Shown: positions 33,566 through 44,239, counted from the stretch's first letter. The stretch: DNA of 48,662 nt from Pseudonocardiales bacterium (GCA_023252195.1 JAHEXI010000025.1:1-48662); one strand, 5' to 3'. The notes: a model not told the origin generated them from the sequence alone. Numbers and translations are program-made.

Positions 33566-34402
33566 GTGGGTGCGCCTGCGGCGGGGGGTCGAAGCTGCCC
33601 CGTGGGCGGCCAGCAGATCCTGCACCGTCCGTTGAGCCTGCGCCGTCGGCAGCGCCTTTGAAGGCTGTCCGGGTGCCGCTGGAGCGCCACCTCCGTTGCC
33701 GTGGGCGCCGTTGTGGAGGGACCAGGTGCCGTTGTTGTTCGATCCCGACCGTCCCGGGCTTGGTCCGTGCCTGCCCTGGACCTCGGAGGCCGATGTTCCC
33801 GGGCGGCCGGGACCGAAACGGAACTTTGGACCAGGCGGCGCCGTGATCGCCGGAGGCGATGTCGCGGCCGGCCTTTTCGCTACCGGCGCAGCGCTGCTGT
33901 CGTCGAACTGTCGAGGTTGGGCAGGCAGCGGGACCATGCGGGTGGAGTCGGTACGCATAGTGACCCGCTCCAGCATCGAATTCCCACCCAACAGCTGCGC
34001 CAGATTTCCGCCGATTGCCGCCAGCTCGGCCCGTAACTGCCCGATCTCACGCTGCTGCGATAGCTGCGCCTGCTCACGAAGCGCGCGCTCGACGGTCAGC
34101 GCATGTTCCCGCCGGGCAACCACCTCACGTTGGAGCTCGAGCTGGTAGGCCGCGCGTAGCTGATCGACGTGCTCGGCTCGGGAGCTGACGTCGCGCCGGG
34201 CTCGCGCCGTGGTGAAGGCGGCGAGCAGCGCCGCCCACAGCGCCGCAACGACGCCCAGCCGCAGCAGCTGGGCATCCTGGGTGCCCAGGGCGAGCACAGC
34301 CGCGGCCGCCGCAGCCATGACCATCGTGCTCAGCATCAGGACCCGAGCGCTGCCCTGCAGCGAAGGAGGCTCAGACCTCCGCACTTCGGCGGTCCCGGAC
34401 AT
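33560..34402 (-). CDS. DUF6779-like membrane protein with coiled coil
   Basis: A 280-residue protein. Two hydrophobic helices (about 20-40 and 47-65) are followed by a strongly helical coiled-coil region (residues 75-140, QLRAAYQLELQREVVARREH) and a long Pro/Gly/Ser-rich tail with GRHGPSPGRSGSNNNG. The position matches the Ala/Arg/Pro-rich membrane protein next to folK in mycobacteria (Rv3604c). Function unknown. Confidence 0.72.
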   Translation of the reverse strand: MSGTAEVRRSEPPSLQGSARVLMLSTMVMAAAAAAVLALGTQDAQLLRLGVVAALWAALLAAFTTARARRDVSSRAEHVDQLRAAYQLELQREVVARREHALTVERALREQAQLSQQREIGQLRAELAAIGGNLAQLLGGNSMLERVTMRTDSTRMVPLPAQPRQFDDSSAAPVAKRPAATSPPAITAPPGPKFRFGPGRPGTSASEVQGRHGPSPGRSGSNNNGTWSLHNGAHGNGGGAPAAPGQPSKALPTAQAQRTVQDLLAAHGAASTPRRRRTHG

Positions 34403-34491
34403 GGCGGATACCGTACCGGCTCACCGGGCTGCTGCAGACCATGCAGCGGTGACAGGCAGCCATCGTGCGATGACAGGGAGGTGCAGGCGGA

Positions 34492-34971
34492 TCAGACGTC
34501 CTCCGGCTCGGGATCGTCGGGCCCGTCTGGGGTCCGGCAGCAGTACTCCAACCACAGCGCAGCCCCCACCAGCGCCCCCGCGCAGACCGCCCCGATCGAA
34601 GCGGCAACGGTGTCCGAGGCGGCGGATTGCAGTAGCGACCGCTGTGGCAGCACGTAGCCGAGCACCCCGAGCCATGCTCCAGCCGTGATGGCGCCGGCCA
34701 GTGAGGACGCTTTGGCTAGCACGAGGGCCTTCGCCGCGGTGAGCGGCTGAACCGGCCGGGCGCCGGGACGCCGGAGGATCCGCGCCCGCAGCGTCGTGCC
34801 CAACACCACCTCGGTGATCGCGAAGACGAGCAGCGTTGTTCCGGCCGCCTGCGGCAACGTGGGCACATCGCCATAGGACAGCTGCAGCAGCAGGTTCACC
34901 AGCACCGCCGCGATCACACCGGCGGCGACCAGATCACGCGCCCGGGTGAACGTCACGGGCCCCCCATTCAC
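34492..34971 (-). CDS. DUF3180 membrane protein
   Basis: About 159 residues with four hydrophobic helices (AAGVIAAVLVNLLLQLSY, AAGTTLLVFAITEVVLGTTL, a third around LVLAKASSLAGAITAGAW and the last near GAVCAGALVGAALWLEYC). GTG 34971 is preferred because GGAGAGGTGACT lies directly upstream; ATG 35004 is a longer alternative. It follows folK, as its homologue does in mycobacteria. Function unknown. Confidence 0.78.
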   Translation of the reverse strand: MNGGPVTFTRARDLVAAGVIAAVLVNLLLQLSYGDVPTLPQAAGTTLLVFAITEVVLGTTLRARILRRPGARPVQPLTAAKALVLAKASSLAGAITAGAWLGVLGYVLPQRSLLQSAASDTVAASIGAVCAGALVGAALWLEYCCRTPDGPDDPEPEDV

Positions 34972-35016
34972 AGTCACCTCTCCATCACGGTCGGCGCCCA
35001 TCACGGTTGGCGCCTA

Positions 35017-35517
35017 TCACAGTCTGCGCAGCACCAGGTCCTCCCGGCGCCGCACGCTACGCCGCTCGGCGGCTGGCAACGCGGCAACCAGGTCAGCAAC
35101 CCTGCCATGGCCGGCGAGCACCGCATCGGGGACGACATCGAGCCAGGGCACCAACACGAAGGCCCGCTGGTGTGCCCGGGGATGCGGCAGGGTCAGCTGG
35201 GGATCCTGCCGGCGGGTCAGCTCGACGTCGATCACGTCGACGTCGAGAGTGCGTGGTCCCCACCGGATCTTGCGGGTGCGCTGCGCGGCGGTCTCACAAG
35301 CCTGCGCTCGGCGTAGCCACTCCGGCGCATCTGCTGCCGGGTCCTCCACGAGCAAGATCGCGTTAAGAAACTCGTCCTGCACCACACCCCCCCACGGCTC
35401 ACTCGAATACACCGCAGACACCCCAACCACCCAATCCCCCAACCCCTCAACGCAACCCCGTAGATAGCCAAACCGATCCCCCACATTCGACCCAACCGAC
35501 AACACCGCCCTACTCAC
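35017..35517 (-). CDS. folK: 6-hydroxymethyl-dihydropterin pyrophosphokinase
   Basis: A 166-residue HPPK. Key motifs: VLSVGSNVGDR at the N-terminus, YSSEPWGG, DEFLNAILLVED, and RKIRWGPRTLDVDVIDVE with the magnesium Asp pair, then LPHPRAHQRAFVLVPW. It transfers pyrophosphate from ATP to the pterin in folate synthesis. It starts at GTG 35517 without a good ribosome site, after a palindrome that separates it from folB. Confidence 0.93.
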   Translation of the reverse strand: MSRAVLSVGSNVGDRFGYLRGCVEGLGDWVVGVSAVYSSEPWGGVVQDEFLNAILLVEDPAADAPEWLRRAQACETAAQRTRKIRWGPRTLDVDVIDVELTRRQDPQLTLPHPRAHQRAFVLVPWLDVVPDAVLAGHGRVADLVAALPAAERRSVRRREDLVLRRL

Positions 35518-35531
35518 CGCACGCCGCCCCC

Positions 35532-35601
35532 GACCGCGTTCTGGATGCAGAACACGGCAAAACAGCCCCGAATAGGCGCGTTCTGCATCCAGAACGCGGT
35601 C
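35532..35601. terminator. 22-bp-arm palindrome between folB and folK
   Basis: The arms 35532-35553 and 35580-35601 are perfectly complementary over 22 bp (core GCGTTCTGGATGCAGAAC), with a 26-nt loop. The right arm covers the first two bases of the folB stop codon. Inside an otherwise tightly overlapping folate operon it could attenuate or terminate transcription, or stabilise the folE-folP-folB message. Confidence 0.65.
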
Positions 35602-35980
35602 ATCGGCGGCGGTGGGTGGTGACGGAGACGTCGGTGAACGACAGCGGGATGGGGGCTTGGGGTTTGTGGACGGTGACTTCTACGGCTTGGACGCGCTGGT
35701 CGGTGAGCACCTCGGTGGCGATTCGGGTAGCCACCGTCTCGATCAAGTTGTAGGGCTGTCCACCGATGATCCTGGCGGCTAGCTGGGCCAGCGCGCCGTA
35801 GTCCAGCGTCGCGGAGAGCTCATCGGTGACCCCGGCAGGCCCGAGGTCCAGCCAGACCGTTGCGTCGACGACGAACTCCTGGCCGTGCGTTCGCTCGTGT
35901 TGGTGCACCCCATGGTGGCCAGGTACCCGCAACCCGGTCAGGGTGATCCGGTCGCCGCTGGTTCCATTTCCGGCGCTCAC
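35600..35980 (-). CDS. folB: Dihydroneopterin aldolase
   Basis: A 126-residue FolB. Typical features are LTGLRVPGHHGVHQHERTHG, VVDATVWLDLGPAG, TLDYGALAQLAARI and the end of the active site NLIETVATRIA, with VTVHKPQAPIP. Its ATG overlaps the folP stop (ATGA), showing coupling. It converts dihydroneopterin to hydroxymethyl-dihydropterin. Confidence 0.94.
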   Translation of the reverse strand: MSAGNGTSGDRITLTGLRVPGHHGVHQHERTHGQEFVVDATVWLDLGPAGVTDELSATLDYGALAQLAARIIGGQPYNLIETVATRIATEVLTDQRVQAVEVTVHKPQAPIPLSFTDVSVTTHRRR

Positions 35981-36840
35981 AGCGACCCCGCACGTGGCGC
36001 AACGGCGGCCCCCAGCCGCCAGGCCGCCGCGACAGCTACCGCGTCGCGCGACGCCGCCGCGTCATGCACCCTGACTCCCCAGGCACCAGCCGCCGCGGCC
36101 AGCGCGGACACCGCGGCGGTGGCGGTGTCCCGGCCGTCGCAGCAACGTGGGGAGCCGGTCTCGTCGGCCAGTAGGGTGCCAAGAAATCGCTTGCGTGAAG
36201 CCCCCACGAGGACCGGGAACCCCAGTTCGGTCAACACCTCCAGGTGGCTCAGCAGCGCCCAGTTGTGCGCCGCCGTCTTGGCGAAGCCGAGCCCGGGATC
36301 CAGCACCAGCGCGTCGGGGTCGACCCCAGCGCCCACCGCGGCGTCCACCCGGGCCAGCAGCTCAGCGCGCACCTCGGCGACCACATCGGAATACCTCGCC
36401 AGCTCGTCCATCCGCGCGCTGTGCCCGCGCCAGTGCATCAGGACCCACGGCACCCGGCAGCGGGCCATCACCAGCGCCATCGCCGGATCGGCCAGACCCC
36501 CTGAAACGTCGTTGACCATGACCGCGCCGGCCTCCAGGGCAGCCTCGGCCACCGCCGCTCGGGTGGTGTCCACGCTGCACGGCACGCCGCCGGCGGCCAG
36601 CTCACGTAGTACCGGTGCCACCCGGGCGATCTCAGTGGGTGCATCGACGCGCTGAGCCCCCGGGCGGGTCGACTCCCCCCCGACGTCGACCAGATCAGCG
36701 CCCGCAGCATGCAGCGCCAAGCCATGCGCCACCGCGTCGTCGCGGTCCAGATACCGCCCGCCGTCGCTGAAGGAGTCGGGGGTGACGTTGAGGATGCCGA
36801 TCACCACGCAGCGGCCGGGATCAGACAACGCCGGGTGCAC
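35977..36840 (-). CDS. folP: Dihydropteroate synthase
   Basis: About 287 residues. Motifs: GILNVTPDSFSDGGRYLD, DVGGESTRPGAQRV, VNDVSGG and FPVLVGASRKRFLG, all typical for the sulfonamide target DHPS. The start is GTG 36840 because GGAGG lies 5 nt upstream, within the end of folE; the longer open frame upstream is antisense-like and lacks DHPS character. It joins pterin and p-aminobenzoate. Confidence 0.94.
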   Translation of the reverse strand: MHPALSDPGRCVVIGILNVTPDSFSDGGRYLDRDDAVAHGLALHAAGADLVDVGGESTRPGAQRVDAPTEIARVAPVLRELAAGGVPCSVDTTRAAVAEAALEAGAVMVNDVSGGLADPAMALVMARCRVPWVLMHWRGHSARMDELARYSDVVAEVRAELLARVDAAVGAGVDPDALVLDPGLGFAKTAAHNWALLSHLEVLTELGFPVLVGASRKRFLGTLLADETGSPRCCDGRDTATAAVSALAAAAGAWGVRVHDAAASRDAVAVAAAWRLGAAVAPRAGSL

Positions 36841-36842
36841 GA

Positions 36843-37406
36843 TCACCTCCGCATCAGAGCGAGCACCTCGCTGCGGGACGAGGCGCTGGTCTTGAACAAT
36901 CCCCGGACGGCTGACGTCGTGGTGATCGCTCCGGGTTTGCGGACGCCACGCATCGCCATGCACAGGTGTTGAGCTTCGATCACCACGATGGCCCCGCGCG
37001 GTTGCAGGCGGCGCACCAGCGCGTCGGCGATCTGCGAGGTGAGCCGCTCTTGGACCTGAGGGCGCTTCGCGTAGAGGTCGACCAACCGGGCGAGTTTGGA
37101 CAGCCCGGTGACCCGGCCGGCCGCGTTCGGGATGTAGCCCACGTGCGCCATGCCGTGAAAGGGCACTAGGTGGTGCTCGCATTGGCTGTACATCGGGATG
37201 TCCTTGACCAGCACGAGCTCGTCGTGCCCTTCGTCGAAGGTCCGCTCCAACACCGAATCGGGGTCGACGAACAGGCCAGCGAACATCTCCTGGTAGGCCC
37301 GCGCAACCCGGGCCGGGGTCTCGCGCAAACCCTCCCGGTCCGGGTCCTCCCCGCAGGCGATCAGTAGTTCACGTACCGCCGCCTCCGCCCGGGCGTGGTC
37401 GAACAC
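36843..37406 (-). CDS. folE: GTP cyclohydrolase I
   Basis: A 187-residue enzyme starting folate synthesis. Visible: [21 protein letters not shown], zinc-site [40 protein letters not shown] and [19 protein letters not shown] with the second zinc Cys. The GTG at 37406 has no clear ribosome-binding site, and the frame is open into the end of ftsH, so initiation could be a little further upstream. The gap to ftsH is only 26 bp. Confidence 0.93.
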   Translation of the reverse strand: MFDHARAEAAVRELLIACGEDPDREGLRETPARVARAYQEMFAGLFVDPDSVLERTFDEGHDELVLVKDIPMYSQCEHHLVPFHGMAHVGYIPNAAGRVTGLSKLARLVDLYAKRPQVQERLTSQIADALVRRLQPRGAIVVIEAQHLCMAMRGVRKPGAITTTSAVRGLFKTSASSRSEVLALMRR

Positions 37407-37432
37407 TCGGTGCGCGCTCAGGTCGAAAAGCG

Positions 37433-39823
37433 TCAGCGGTTCCCGTCCTCGCCGAACCAGGGCGTCGACTGGTCATCGGAAGGAGGCTCCTGAGGCGGCC
37501 GAGCGCCAGGTGGCGCGGGTCGCCAGGACGGCGCAGGCGGTTCGGTGGCTGGTCGCCATCCCGGCGGCGCGCCATAGCTCGGCGGACCTGAGCTCGGCGG
37601 ACCGCCGCCAGTGCCGGGGCCCCCCTGCGGGCCGTCCGATCCGCGAGCCGGCAGCGGATAGGACTTGGTGTACGGCGGGAATCCGACCTGCGTCGGTCCT
37701 GGCGTCGACTGGCCAGGTGCCGGATATCCAGTGCCGCCACCGTTGACCGATCCCGCCGCTGGGTAGCCCGGGTGCGGACCCGCTCCATTAGGACCGGGGT
37801 GACCGGGCGGGCCGTGCGGCGGGCCACCCGGCAGGTCATCACCGCCGGGCGCCACGCCCACCGGAGTGGGAGTCCGGTCCGGCGGGGGCCACGGCTCACC
37901 ACGCTCCTTGGCAAGCTCGCCGGCCGTCTTGATCGGCGGCTTGTCCGAGGGGGTGCGGCCACCGAAGTCGTTGAACGCGGTGATCCGTGGTCGCTTCTCC
38001 ACCCGGCTGAAGACTCGCTGCAGGTCCTTACGGTGCAGCGTCTCCCGCTCGATGAGCTCGACAACGAGCTCATCGAGGACGTCTCGATAGGTGTTGAGGA
38101 TGTCCCACGCCTCAGTGTGCGCCGCTTCGATGAGCGCCCGCACCTCTTCGTCGATCTCGTGCGCGACTTCCAGCGAGTAGTCCGGCTGCCGTCCCGCCGA
38201 GCGACCGAGGAACGGATCACCCTGTTCTTGCCCGTACTTCACCGCACCCAGACGCGCGCTCATCCCGTATTCGGTGACCATCGCACGGGCGATCTTGGTG
38301 GCCTGCTCGATATCCGAGGATGCCCCGGTGGTCGGCTCGTGGAAGACCAGCTCTTCCGCCGACCGTCCACCCAGGGCGAACACCAGCCGGGCGATCATCT
38401 CCGACCGGGTCATCATCTGCTTGTCGTCCTCGGGTACCACCAGCGCGTGCCCGCCGGTGCGCCCCCGGGGCAGGATCGTGAGCTTGTACACCGGGTCGAG
38501 GTCGGGCATCGCCCAGGCCGCCAGTGCGTGTCCACCCTCGTGGTAGGCGGTGATCTTCTTCTCGCGCTCGGAGATGATCCGGTTCTTACGCCGCGGACCC
38601 CCGATCACCCGGTCGACCGCTTCCTCCAGTGCGGCGCCGTTGATCAGTTTGCCGCCTTCCCTGGCGGTGAGCAGCGCGGACTCGTTGATGACGTTGGCCA
38701 AGTCGGCCCCGGAGAACCCGACCGTGCGCTTGGCCAGCCCCTGGAAGTCGACGTCGGTATCGAACGGCTTGCCCTTGGAGTGCACCTCGAGGATGGCTCG
38801 ACGGCCTTGGATGTCCGGCGCGGAGACCGGGATCTGGCGATCGAAGCGACCGGGTCGCAGTAAGGCGGGGTCCAGGATGTCCGGACGGTTGGTCGCGGCG
38901 ATGAGGATGATGCCGCCCCGGGCGTCGAAGCCGTCCATCTCGACCAAGAGCTGGTTGAGGGTCTGTTCGCGCTCATCGTGCCCGCCGCCGAGGCCGGCGC
39001 CACGCTGCCGGCCCACCGCGTCGATCTCGTCGACGAAGATGATGCACGGAGAGTTCTGCTTGGCCTGCTCGAACAGGTCCCGCACCCGGGATGCCCCGAC
39101 CCCGACGAACATCTCGACGAAATCGGAGCCGGAGATCGAATAGAACGGCACGCCGGCCTCGCCGGCCACCGCGCGGGCCAACAAGGTCTTGCCGGTTCCG
39201 GGTGGGCCGTAGAGCAGTACACCCTTGGGAATCTTCGCGCCGAGCGCCTGGTAGCGGCTCGGATTGGCGAGGAAATCCTTGATCTCCTCAAGTTCCTCGA
39301 CGGCCTCGTCGGCACCCGCGACGTCGCCGAACGTCGTCTTGGGCATGTCCTTACTCAGCTGTTTAGCCTTGGACTTACCGAAGTTGAGTACCCGGTTGCC
39401 GCCGCCTTGGACGTTGTTCATCATCCACATGAGCAGCAGCAACAACAGGCCGAGCGGGATGAGGTAGATCAACACCTGGAACAGCAGGGATTGCTGGGTG
39501 ACCTTGGTGTCCCAACCGTCCGGTATCGGTGAAGCGCGCAGCGCCTGGGTGATCTGATCAGTGCTCTGCTCGGGGTACTGGGTGAGCACCTTGGTGCCGG
39601 TGACACCCGGGACCGGGTGATCCAACGTCAGCCGCAGCCGCTGTTCTTTGTCCTCAAGCGTCGCCTGCTTGACGTTGTGGTCAGTGAGCTGCTGCAACGC
39701 CTGTGAGGTGGTGACCTGGCTGTACCCTCGGGTGTCGTCGAGGAGGAAGCCAAAGGCGTAGTACAGCACCAACCCGGCTATCACCCACAGCAGCGGGTTG
39801 CGAAGTATTTTCTTGCGGTCCAT
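37433..39823 (-). CDS. ftsH: ATP-dependent zinc metalloprotease FtsH
   Basis: A 796-residue membrane protease. Two transmembrane helices (about 11-28 and 112-134) frame an extracytoplasmic domain; the AAA module has Walker [10 protein letters not shown] (205-213) and SRH region [19 protein letters not shown]; the zinc site is HEGGH (428-432). Compared with the usual 640-residue FtsH it has about 150 extra C-terminal residues rich in Gly and Pro ([20 protein letters not shown]), as in other actinobacteria. It degrades membrane and regulatory proteins. Confidence 0.96.
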   Translation of the reverse strand: MDRKKILRNPLLWVIAGLVLYYAFGFLLDDTRGYSQVTTSQALQQLTDHNVKQATLEDKEQRLRLTLDHPVPGVTGTKVLTQYPEQSTDQITQALRASPIPDGWDTKVTQQSLLFQVLIYLIPLGLLLLLLMWMMNNVQGGGNRVLNFGKSKAKQLSKDMPKTTFGDVAGADEAVEELEEIKDFLANPSRYQALGAKIPKGVLLYGPPGTGKTLLARAVAGEAGVPFYSISGSDFVEMFVGVGASRVRDLFEQAKQNSPCIIFVDEIDAVGRQRGAGLGGGHDEREQTLNQLLVEMDGFDARGGIILIAATNRPDILDPALLRPGRFDRQIPVSAPDIQGRRAILEVHSKGKPFDTDVDFQGLAKRTVGFSGADLANVINESALLTAREGGKLINGAALEEAVDRVIGGPRRKNRIISEREKKITAYHEGGHALAAWAMPDLDPVYKLTILPRGRTGGHALVVPEDDKQMMTRSEMIARLVFALGGRSAEELVFHEPTTGASSDIEQATKIARAMVTEYGMSARLGAVKYGQEQGDPFLGRSAGRQPDYSLEVAHEIDEEVRALIEAAHTEAWDILNTYRDVLDELVVELIERETLHRKDLQRVFSRVEKRPRITAFNDFGGRTPSDKPPIKTAGELAKERGEPWPPPDRTPTPVGVAPGGDDLPGGPPHGPPGHPGPNGAGPHPGYPAAGSVNGGGTGYPAPGQSTPGPTQVGFPPYTKSYPLPARGSDGPQGGPGTGGGPPSSGPPSYGAPPGWRPATEPPAPSWRPAPPGARPPQEPPSDDQSTPWFGEDGNR

Positions 39824-40056
39824 GCGGCTACGGCCCCTCGGTGGCCTCGACCCTCCTGAGCTGACTGTGCTGTCCTTTGCTAGTACCTCTCCACCATCGA
39901 GGACAGCAGAGCACTCCCGTTGTCACCACCCTACCTGGCGGTCCCGGCTGCCGGTTGGCGGATGAAGCAGAGTTGACGCGCAGGGGGTGGGGTAAACCCC
40001 TCCCGTGTAGGTATCGGCGTCTCGGCTTACACCACAAACGGGTGCTCGGGGAACCG

Positions 40057-40680
40057 CTAGTCGGCGTAGACCTTCGGCGCGAGGGTCCCGATGTAGGGCA
40101 GGTCGCGGTAGCGCTCGCCGTAGTCCAAGCCGTACCCGACGACGAACTCTTGCGGGATATCGAAGCCGATGTAGCGCACCGACACATCAACCTGGACCGC
40201 GTCAGGCTTGCGCAGCAGCGTGCACACTTCCAACGTGGCCGGCCGGCGCGTCGCCAGGTTCCGCAGCAACCACGACAGCGTCAGACCCGAGTCGAGGATG
40301 TCCTCCACGATGAGGACATTGCGGCCGGCGATGTCCCGGTCGAGGTCTTTGAGGATTCGCACCACCCCTGATGATGAGGTCGCCGAGCCGTAGGAGGCCA
40401 CCGCCATGAACTCCAGCTGCACCGGGATGGGCAGCGCGCGGGCCAGATCGGTCATGAACATCACCGCGCCCTTGAGTACCCCGACGAGCAGCAGATCGCC
40501 CTTGTCGTGGTCAGCCTGGTAGTCGGCCGCGACCTGATCGGCGAGCTCCGCCGTGCGGCGCCGGATCTGCTCTTCGGTGACCAGCACCGAGGCGATATCA
40601 CCGGGGTACAGACCGTCACCCGAATCGTGCGCCGTGCCACCGATGCCTGTGTCATCAAGAGCAGTGTCATCGACAGACAT
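40057..40680 (-). CDS. hpt: Hypoxanthine phosphoribosyltransferase
   Basis: About 208 residues from ATG 40680, which has GGGAGG 4-5 nt upstream and overlaps the end of tilS by 14 bp. PRPP motif: [19 protein letters not shown]; also [20 protein letters not shown] and [20 protein letters not shown]. It salvages hypoxanthine/guanine. The order tilS-hpt-ftsH is widely conserved. The first 30 residues are acidic and not part of the fold. Confidence 0.95.
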   Translation of the reverse strand: MSVDDTALDDTGIGGTAHDSGDGLYPGDIASVLVTEEQIRRRTAELADQVAADYQADHDKGDLLLVGVLKGAVMFMTDLARALPIPVQLEFMAVASYGSATSSSGVVRILKDLDRDIAGRNVLIVEDILDSGLTLSWLLRNLATRRPATLEVCTLLRKPDAVQVDVSVRYIGFDIPQEFVVGYGLDYGERYRDLPYIGTLAPKVYAD

Positions 40681-41623
40681 GCAACCTCCCCTGTGCCCGC
40701 ACCAGCTCGACATCGCCCGGCAACCGCAACGCGCCTTGGCCCGACCACCGGCCGATGAGATCGTCGGCAGCCCGTAGGTGGGCGTCGGTCAGCTCGGCCA
40801 CCCCGGCGTCGAGCAGCCAGCGACGCAGCACCCGGCGGCGCAACGCGGACGGCACCTCAACGAGCGCCGCGACGTCGAGGTCGGCCTCGCGCAGAGCCGC
40901 GACCAGCAATCCGCGCGCCTGCCCATCGAGCACATCGAGATCTTCTTGTAGCTGACCGGCGGTACGGGCCAGCGCCTGCGCCACCCCGCCGGCAAGCACA
41001 TCCTCCAGCAGCGGCAGCACCTCGGTGCGCAGCCGGACCCGCCGGAACCGGGGTTGCGAATTATGCGGATCGAGCCACGGAGCGAGATCCAGCGCGGCAC
41101 AAGCCGCGGCGGTGGCGGCCCGGCGCACTCCGAGCAACGGCCGACCCCAGGGTTGGTCTAGCTCCCGCATTCCCGCGACCGACCGTGGTCCTGAGCCTCG
41201 ACCCAGCCCGAGCAGCACCGTCTCAGCCTGGTCATCCAGGGTGTGTCCGAGCAATACCAGGGCCCCGGCCGGCGCGGCTTCCCGCAGCGCCGCGTAGCGG
41301 GCCCGGCGGGCCGCCGCTTCCGGTCCACCCGGACCGTCCACGGTGGTCTGCAGGACCCGCACCACGGTGGCGCCGAGCCGGCGTAGCGCCTGCGCAGCGG
41401 TATGCGCCACCTGCGCCGAGCCCGGCTGCAGCTGGTGGTCGACGATTAAGCCGTGCACCGCCAGGCCCAGCCGTCCGGCGCTGTGCACCGTCGCAGCTGC
41501 CAGAGCTAGCGAATCGGCACCGCCGGAGCAGGCCACCGCGACGGTGTCCGCGGCGTTGTGAGCAGCCAGGAACCGGCGGACCGCGGCGCGCACCTCGCTG
41601 ACCGCCGGGCTGACCGGTTTCAC
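40667..41623 (-). CDS. tilS: tRNA(Ile)-lysidine synthetase
   Basis: About 318 residues. The PP-loop is [17 protein letters not shown] (residues 27-43); later [28 protein letters not shown] and RPLLGVRRA are the TilS signature. It modifies the AUA-reading tRNA anticodon. GTG 41623 is chosen from the start of the PP-loop domain and lies 12 bp after the preceding stop; a clear ribosome site is lacking. The C-terminal domain is short, as in actinobacteria. Confidence 0.93.
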   Translation of the reverse strand: MKPVSPAVSEVRAAVRRFLAAHNAADTVAVACSGGADSLALAAATVHSAGRLGLAVHGLIVDHQLQPGSAQVAHTAAQALRRLGATVVRVLQTTVDGPGGPEAAARRARYAALREAAPAGALVLLGHTLDDQAETVLLGLGRGSGPRSVAGMRELDQPWGRPLLGVRRAATAAACAALDLAPWLDPHNSQPRFRRVRLRTEVLPLLEDVLAGGVAQALARTAGQLQEDLDVLDGQARGLLVAALREADLDVAALVEVPSALRRRVLRRWLLDAGVAELTDAHLRAADDLIGRWSGQGALRLPGDVELVRAQGRLHVCR

Positions 41624-41634
41624 ACTGGCAGGGC

Positions 41635-42723
41635 TCAGGCTGGGGCCATGCGGTACAGCCACGCCGCCGGGTCGGTGATCTCGGCGCGGGTGGGCAGCGT
41701 TTCCGGTGAGGTCCACACCACATTGAACCCGTCCATGCCGACAGCATCCACAACGTGGCGGGTAAATGCCGCCCCCTCGGCGTACTGACGCAGCTTGGCG
41801 TCCATGCCCAGCACCGCCCGCAGCACCCGCTCGATGATGCTGCCGCCCTGGCGGCGGGCGGTGAACCGCTTGCGAATCAGCCGTACCGAGGGCACCACGG
41901 ACGGTCCGACCGCGTCCATCACGTGGTCGGCATGGCCTTCCAGCAAGGTGGCCAGGGCGAGCAGGCGGTCCAGCACCGCGCGCTGCTCGGGATCCTGAAG
42001 CAGGCTCAACACGCCCAGGGCGTCGGGTGCCTCCCCGCGCCGGACCCCGCGCAGCGCCGTGGGCAACCTGCCGATCATCTTGGTGACGGTTTCCGGGTCT
42101 TCGGTGGAGGAGACGAAGGACTGCACCTGGCCGGAGAAATAATCGCGCAGCCACGGCACGGCATTGAACTGCAGCCGGTGGGTGGCCTCATGCAGGCATA
42201 CCCACATCTGGAACTCATCGGCCGGGACGTCCAAGGTCTCGCCGACGGCGACCACGTTGGGGGCCACCAGCAGTAGCCGTCCGGGATTTTCCGAGGGGCC
42301 GCCGAACGGGTCGTACTGCCCGAGCACCCGGGAAGCCAAAAACGCCAACGCGACGCCTACCTGCATGCCGGTGGTGGTGGCCAGCACGCGCCGGGCCCGC
42401 CCCTCCGGAGTCCGGTAGTCGGCTAGCAGCCGGCACAGGCCTTCGGCCGCCGCATCCACCCATCCGGGTCGGTCGACGACCTCGGCGGGGCGCGGTGGCC
42501 GGCCATCGTCGAGCCCGGTGAGCTTGCGGACGTGCTCCTCGGCGATCACCGACATGGCCCGCATCTGGCGCACCGCCGCGGCCGCATCGTCGACGGGCAG
42601 CGCAGGACCTGCTGGTAGCAGGCGTTGCGCGGTGACTGCGGCCACCGCCCAGTCGATCGGGGCGCCGGCCGGACCTGTCCGGGGCGCCTGCGGCGTATAG
42701 AGCGCGGGTTGTCCCATACCCAC
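41635..42723 (-). CDS. Zinc-dependent metalloprotease, DUF2342 family
   Basis: A 362-residue zincin-like protein often annotated as F420-biosynthesis-associated. The zinc motif HEATHRLQF (HExxH) is at about residues 179-187, with a downstream Glu in TLLEGHADHVMDAVG as third ligand candidate. IDWAVAAVTAQRLL and YDPFGG are family features. Its position next to tilS and dacB is the same as in mycobacteria (Rv3626c). Natural substrates are unknown. Confidence 0.85.
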   Translation of the reverse strand: MGMGQPALYTPQAPRTGPAGAPIDWAVAAVTAQRLLPAGPALPVDDAAAAVRQMRAMSVIAEEHVRKLTGLDDGRPPRPAEVVDRPGWVDAAAEGLCRLLADYRTPEGRARRVLATTTGMQVGVALAFLASRVLGQYDPFGGPSENPGRLLLVAPNVVAVGETLDVPADEFQMWVCLHEATHRLQFNAVPWLRDYFSGQVQSFVSSTEDPETVTKMIGRLPTALRGVRRGEAPDALGVLSLLQDPEQRAVLDRLLALATLLEGHADHVMDAVGPSVVPSVRLIRKRFTARRQGGSIIERVLRAVLGMDAKLRQYAEGAAFTRHVVDAVGMDGFNVVWTSPETLPTRAEITDPAAWLYRMAPA

Positions 42724-42735
42724 GACGGTACGGAA

Positions 42736-44169
42736 CTAGTGGCAACCGCACGACCGTAGCCCCGCCGCCAGTGCGTCGAGCCGTGGCCGGACCGATGCCG
42801 GGTTAGGACCGTTCGACAGCAGCGCGAAGACCAACATCCTGCCTTCGGCGTCCAGCACGGTGCCCGCCAGGCTGTTGACGCCGGTCAAGGTCCCGGTCTT
42901 GGCCCGCACCCAGCCGCGACCACCGGCGGTCGGTCCGTGGTAGCGGTCGGCCAGCGTGCCGCTGCCACCAGCGACCGGCAGCCCGACCAGGAGCGGTCGC
43001 AGCGCGACGGTCCGCTGCTGGTCGGCGTTGCTGCGATCGGGGGCGGCTGCCGCGCCCAGCAGTTCAGTGAGCAGCGTCGCCGGCACTGCATCGTCGACCG
43101 ACAGCCCGCTACCGTCGACCATGGCAGCGCCGCTGACGTCGAAGCCGTGACCGCGCAGCACGGTGAGCACCGCCTGGGAAGCCTCGGAGAACGACGGTTG
43201 CGCGCCGGTCGCGCGGGCCACCTCCCGGGCCAACGCCTCGGCGAGCACGTTGTCCGACTCGGTCAGCGCGGTGGCGACCAGATCCTGCACCGGCGGGGAG
43301 GACACCGCACCGAGGACGGCAGCACCGGGCGGGGCGTAGCCGACCGTGACGATGTCCGGGTCGGCCCCCAGCCGGCGAGCCAATTCCGCCGCGGCAGCAG
43401 TGGCGGGTTTGGCGGATCGCGGGGAGACCTCCTGGTTGGGATCCTCCCGGCCGCCGTCGAGCATGATCGGTTCGATCGGCGCGATGTACCCGCCGGCGAC
43501 GTCGGCAGGGAACCAGCCCGGCGCGAACGCGTCGCCGACGTAGCGGCTCACATCGACCAGGACGCGACGTACTGGGCCGTGCGCCCGTACCTGGGCGACC
43601 AGATCATCCAGCCGGGCCGCACCCGGATAGCCGGTCGCCGTGCCGGATGGAGCCGCGGACAGTGTCGGATCGCCGCCGCCGACCAGCACGACGGTGCCTG
43701 GCTCCGCACCGGCCAGCACGGTGGTGCGCAACCGGGCCTGGTGATCCAGCGTGAGCAGCGCGGCCGACGCGGTGAGCAGCTTGGCGGTTGATCCGGGCAT
43801 CAGCGCGGTCGTTGGGTCCTGCCGCCAGAGCACGGTGCCGGTGGCCGGGTCGAGCACCTCGCCGGACAGCGTGCCCAGCCCGCCCGCGGCGACCAGCGGG
43901 TCGAGCACCGCGCCGACGCCGGTGGGACTCGGTGCCGGACCATCGTCGGGCACCGGCCGCAGCACCGGATGCACTACCACCGGTGGGTGTGGTGGCACGG
44001 TCGCCGCGACCCGGTCAACCAGCCCTGTTGCGCCCAGTGCGGTGACGCCGAACCCGACGCCGATCCCCGCGAACACCGCGCACAGCAGGACGGCGACGAC
44101 CACCGCGACCCACTTGCCACGGTGGTCCGGCAAGTGCAGCTCGGCAAGCCGGTCACCAAGTCCCGACAC
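42736..44169 (-). CDS. dacB: D-alanyl-D-alanine carboxypeptidase/endopeptidase (PBP4 type)
   Basis: A 477-residue S13-family enzyme. One N-terminal membrane anchor (residues 20-45, [20 protein letters not shown]). Active-site motifs: Ser127-X-X-Lys130 in [15 protein letters not shown] in [12 protein letters not shown], and KTG in [10 protein letters not shown] near residue 427. It trims peptidoglycan stem peptides outside the cell. Only 12 bp separate it from the metalloprotease gene. It is divergent from ppa. Confidence 0.93.
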   Translation of the reverse strand: MSGLGDRLAELHLPDHRGKWVAVVVAVLLCAVFAGIGVGFGVTALGATGLVDRVAATVPPHPPVVVHPVLRPVPDDGPAPSPTGVGAVLDPLVAAGGLGTLSGEVLDPATGTVLWRQDPTTALMPGSTAKLLTASAALLTLDHQARLRTTVLAGAEPGTVVLVGGGDPTLSAAPSGTATGYPGAARLDDLVAQVRAHGPVRRVLVDVSRYVGDAFAPGWFPADVAGGYIAPIEPIMLDGGREDPNQEVSPRSAKPATAAAAELARRLGADPDIVTVGYAPPGAAVLGAVSSPPVQDLVATALTESDNVLAEALAREVARATGAQPSFSEASQAVLTVLRGHGFDVSGAAMVDGSGLSVDDAVPATLLTELLGAAAAPDRSNADQQRTVALRPLLVGLPVAGGSGTLADRYHGPTAGGRGWVRAKTGTLTGVNSLAGTVLDAEGRMLVFALLSNGPNPASVRPRLDALAAGLRSCGCH

Positions 44170-44239
44170 AGGCGTCTCCCCTCATCGCGGACTCCTGGAG
44201 CAAACTAGAGGGCCACCGGGAGGTAGCTGCGCCCAGTGC

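Noticed and set aside
37772-38863. Plus-strand open frame (363 codons) opposite ftsH
   Set aside because: Shadow of ftsH; no motif and no start signal.
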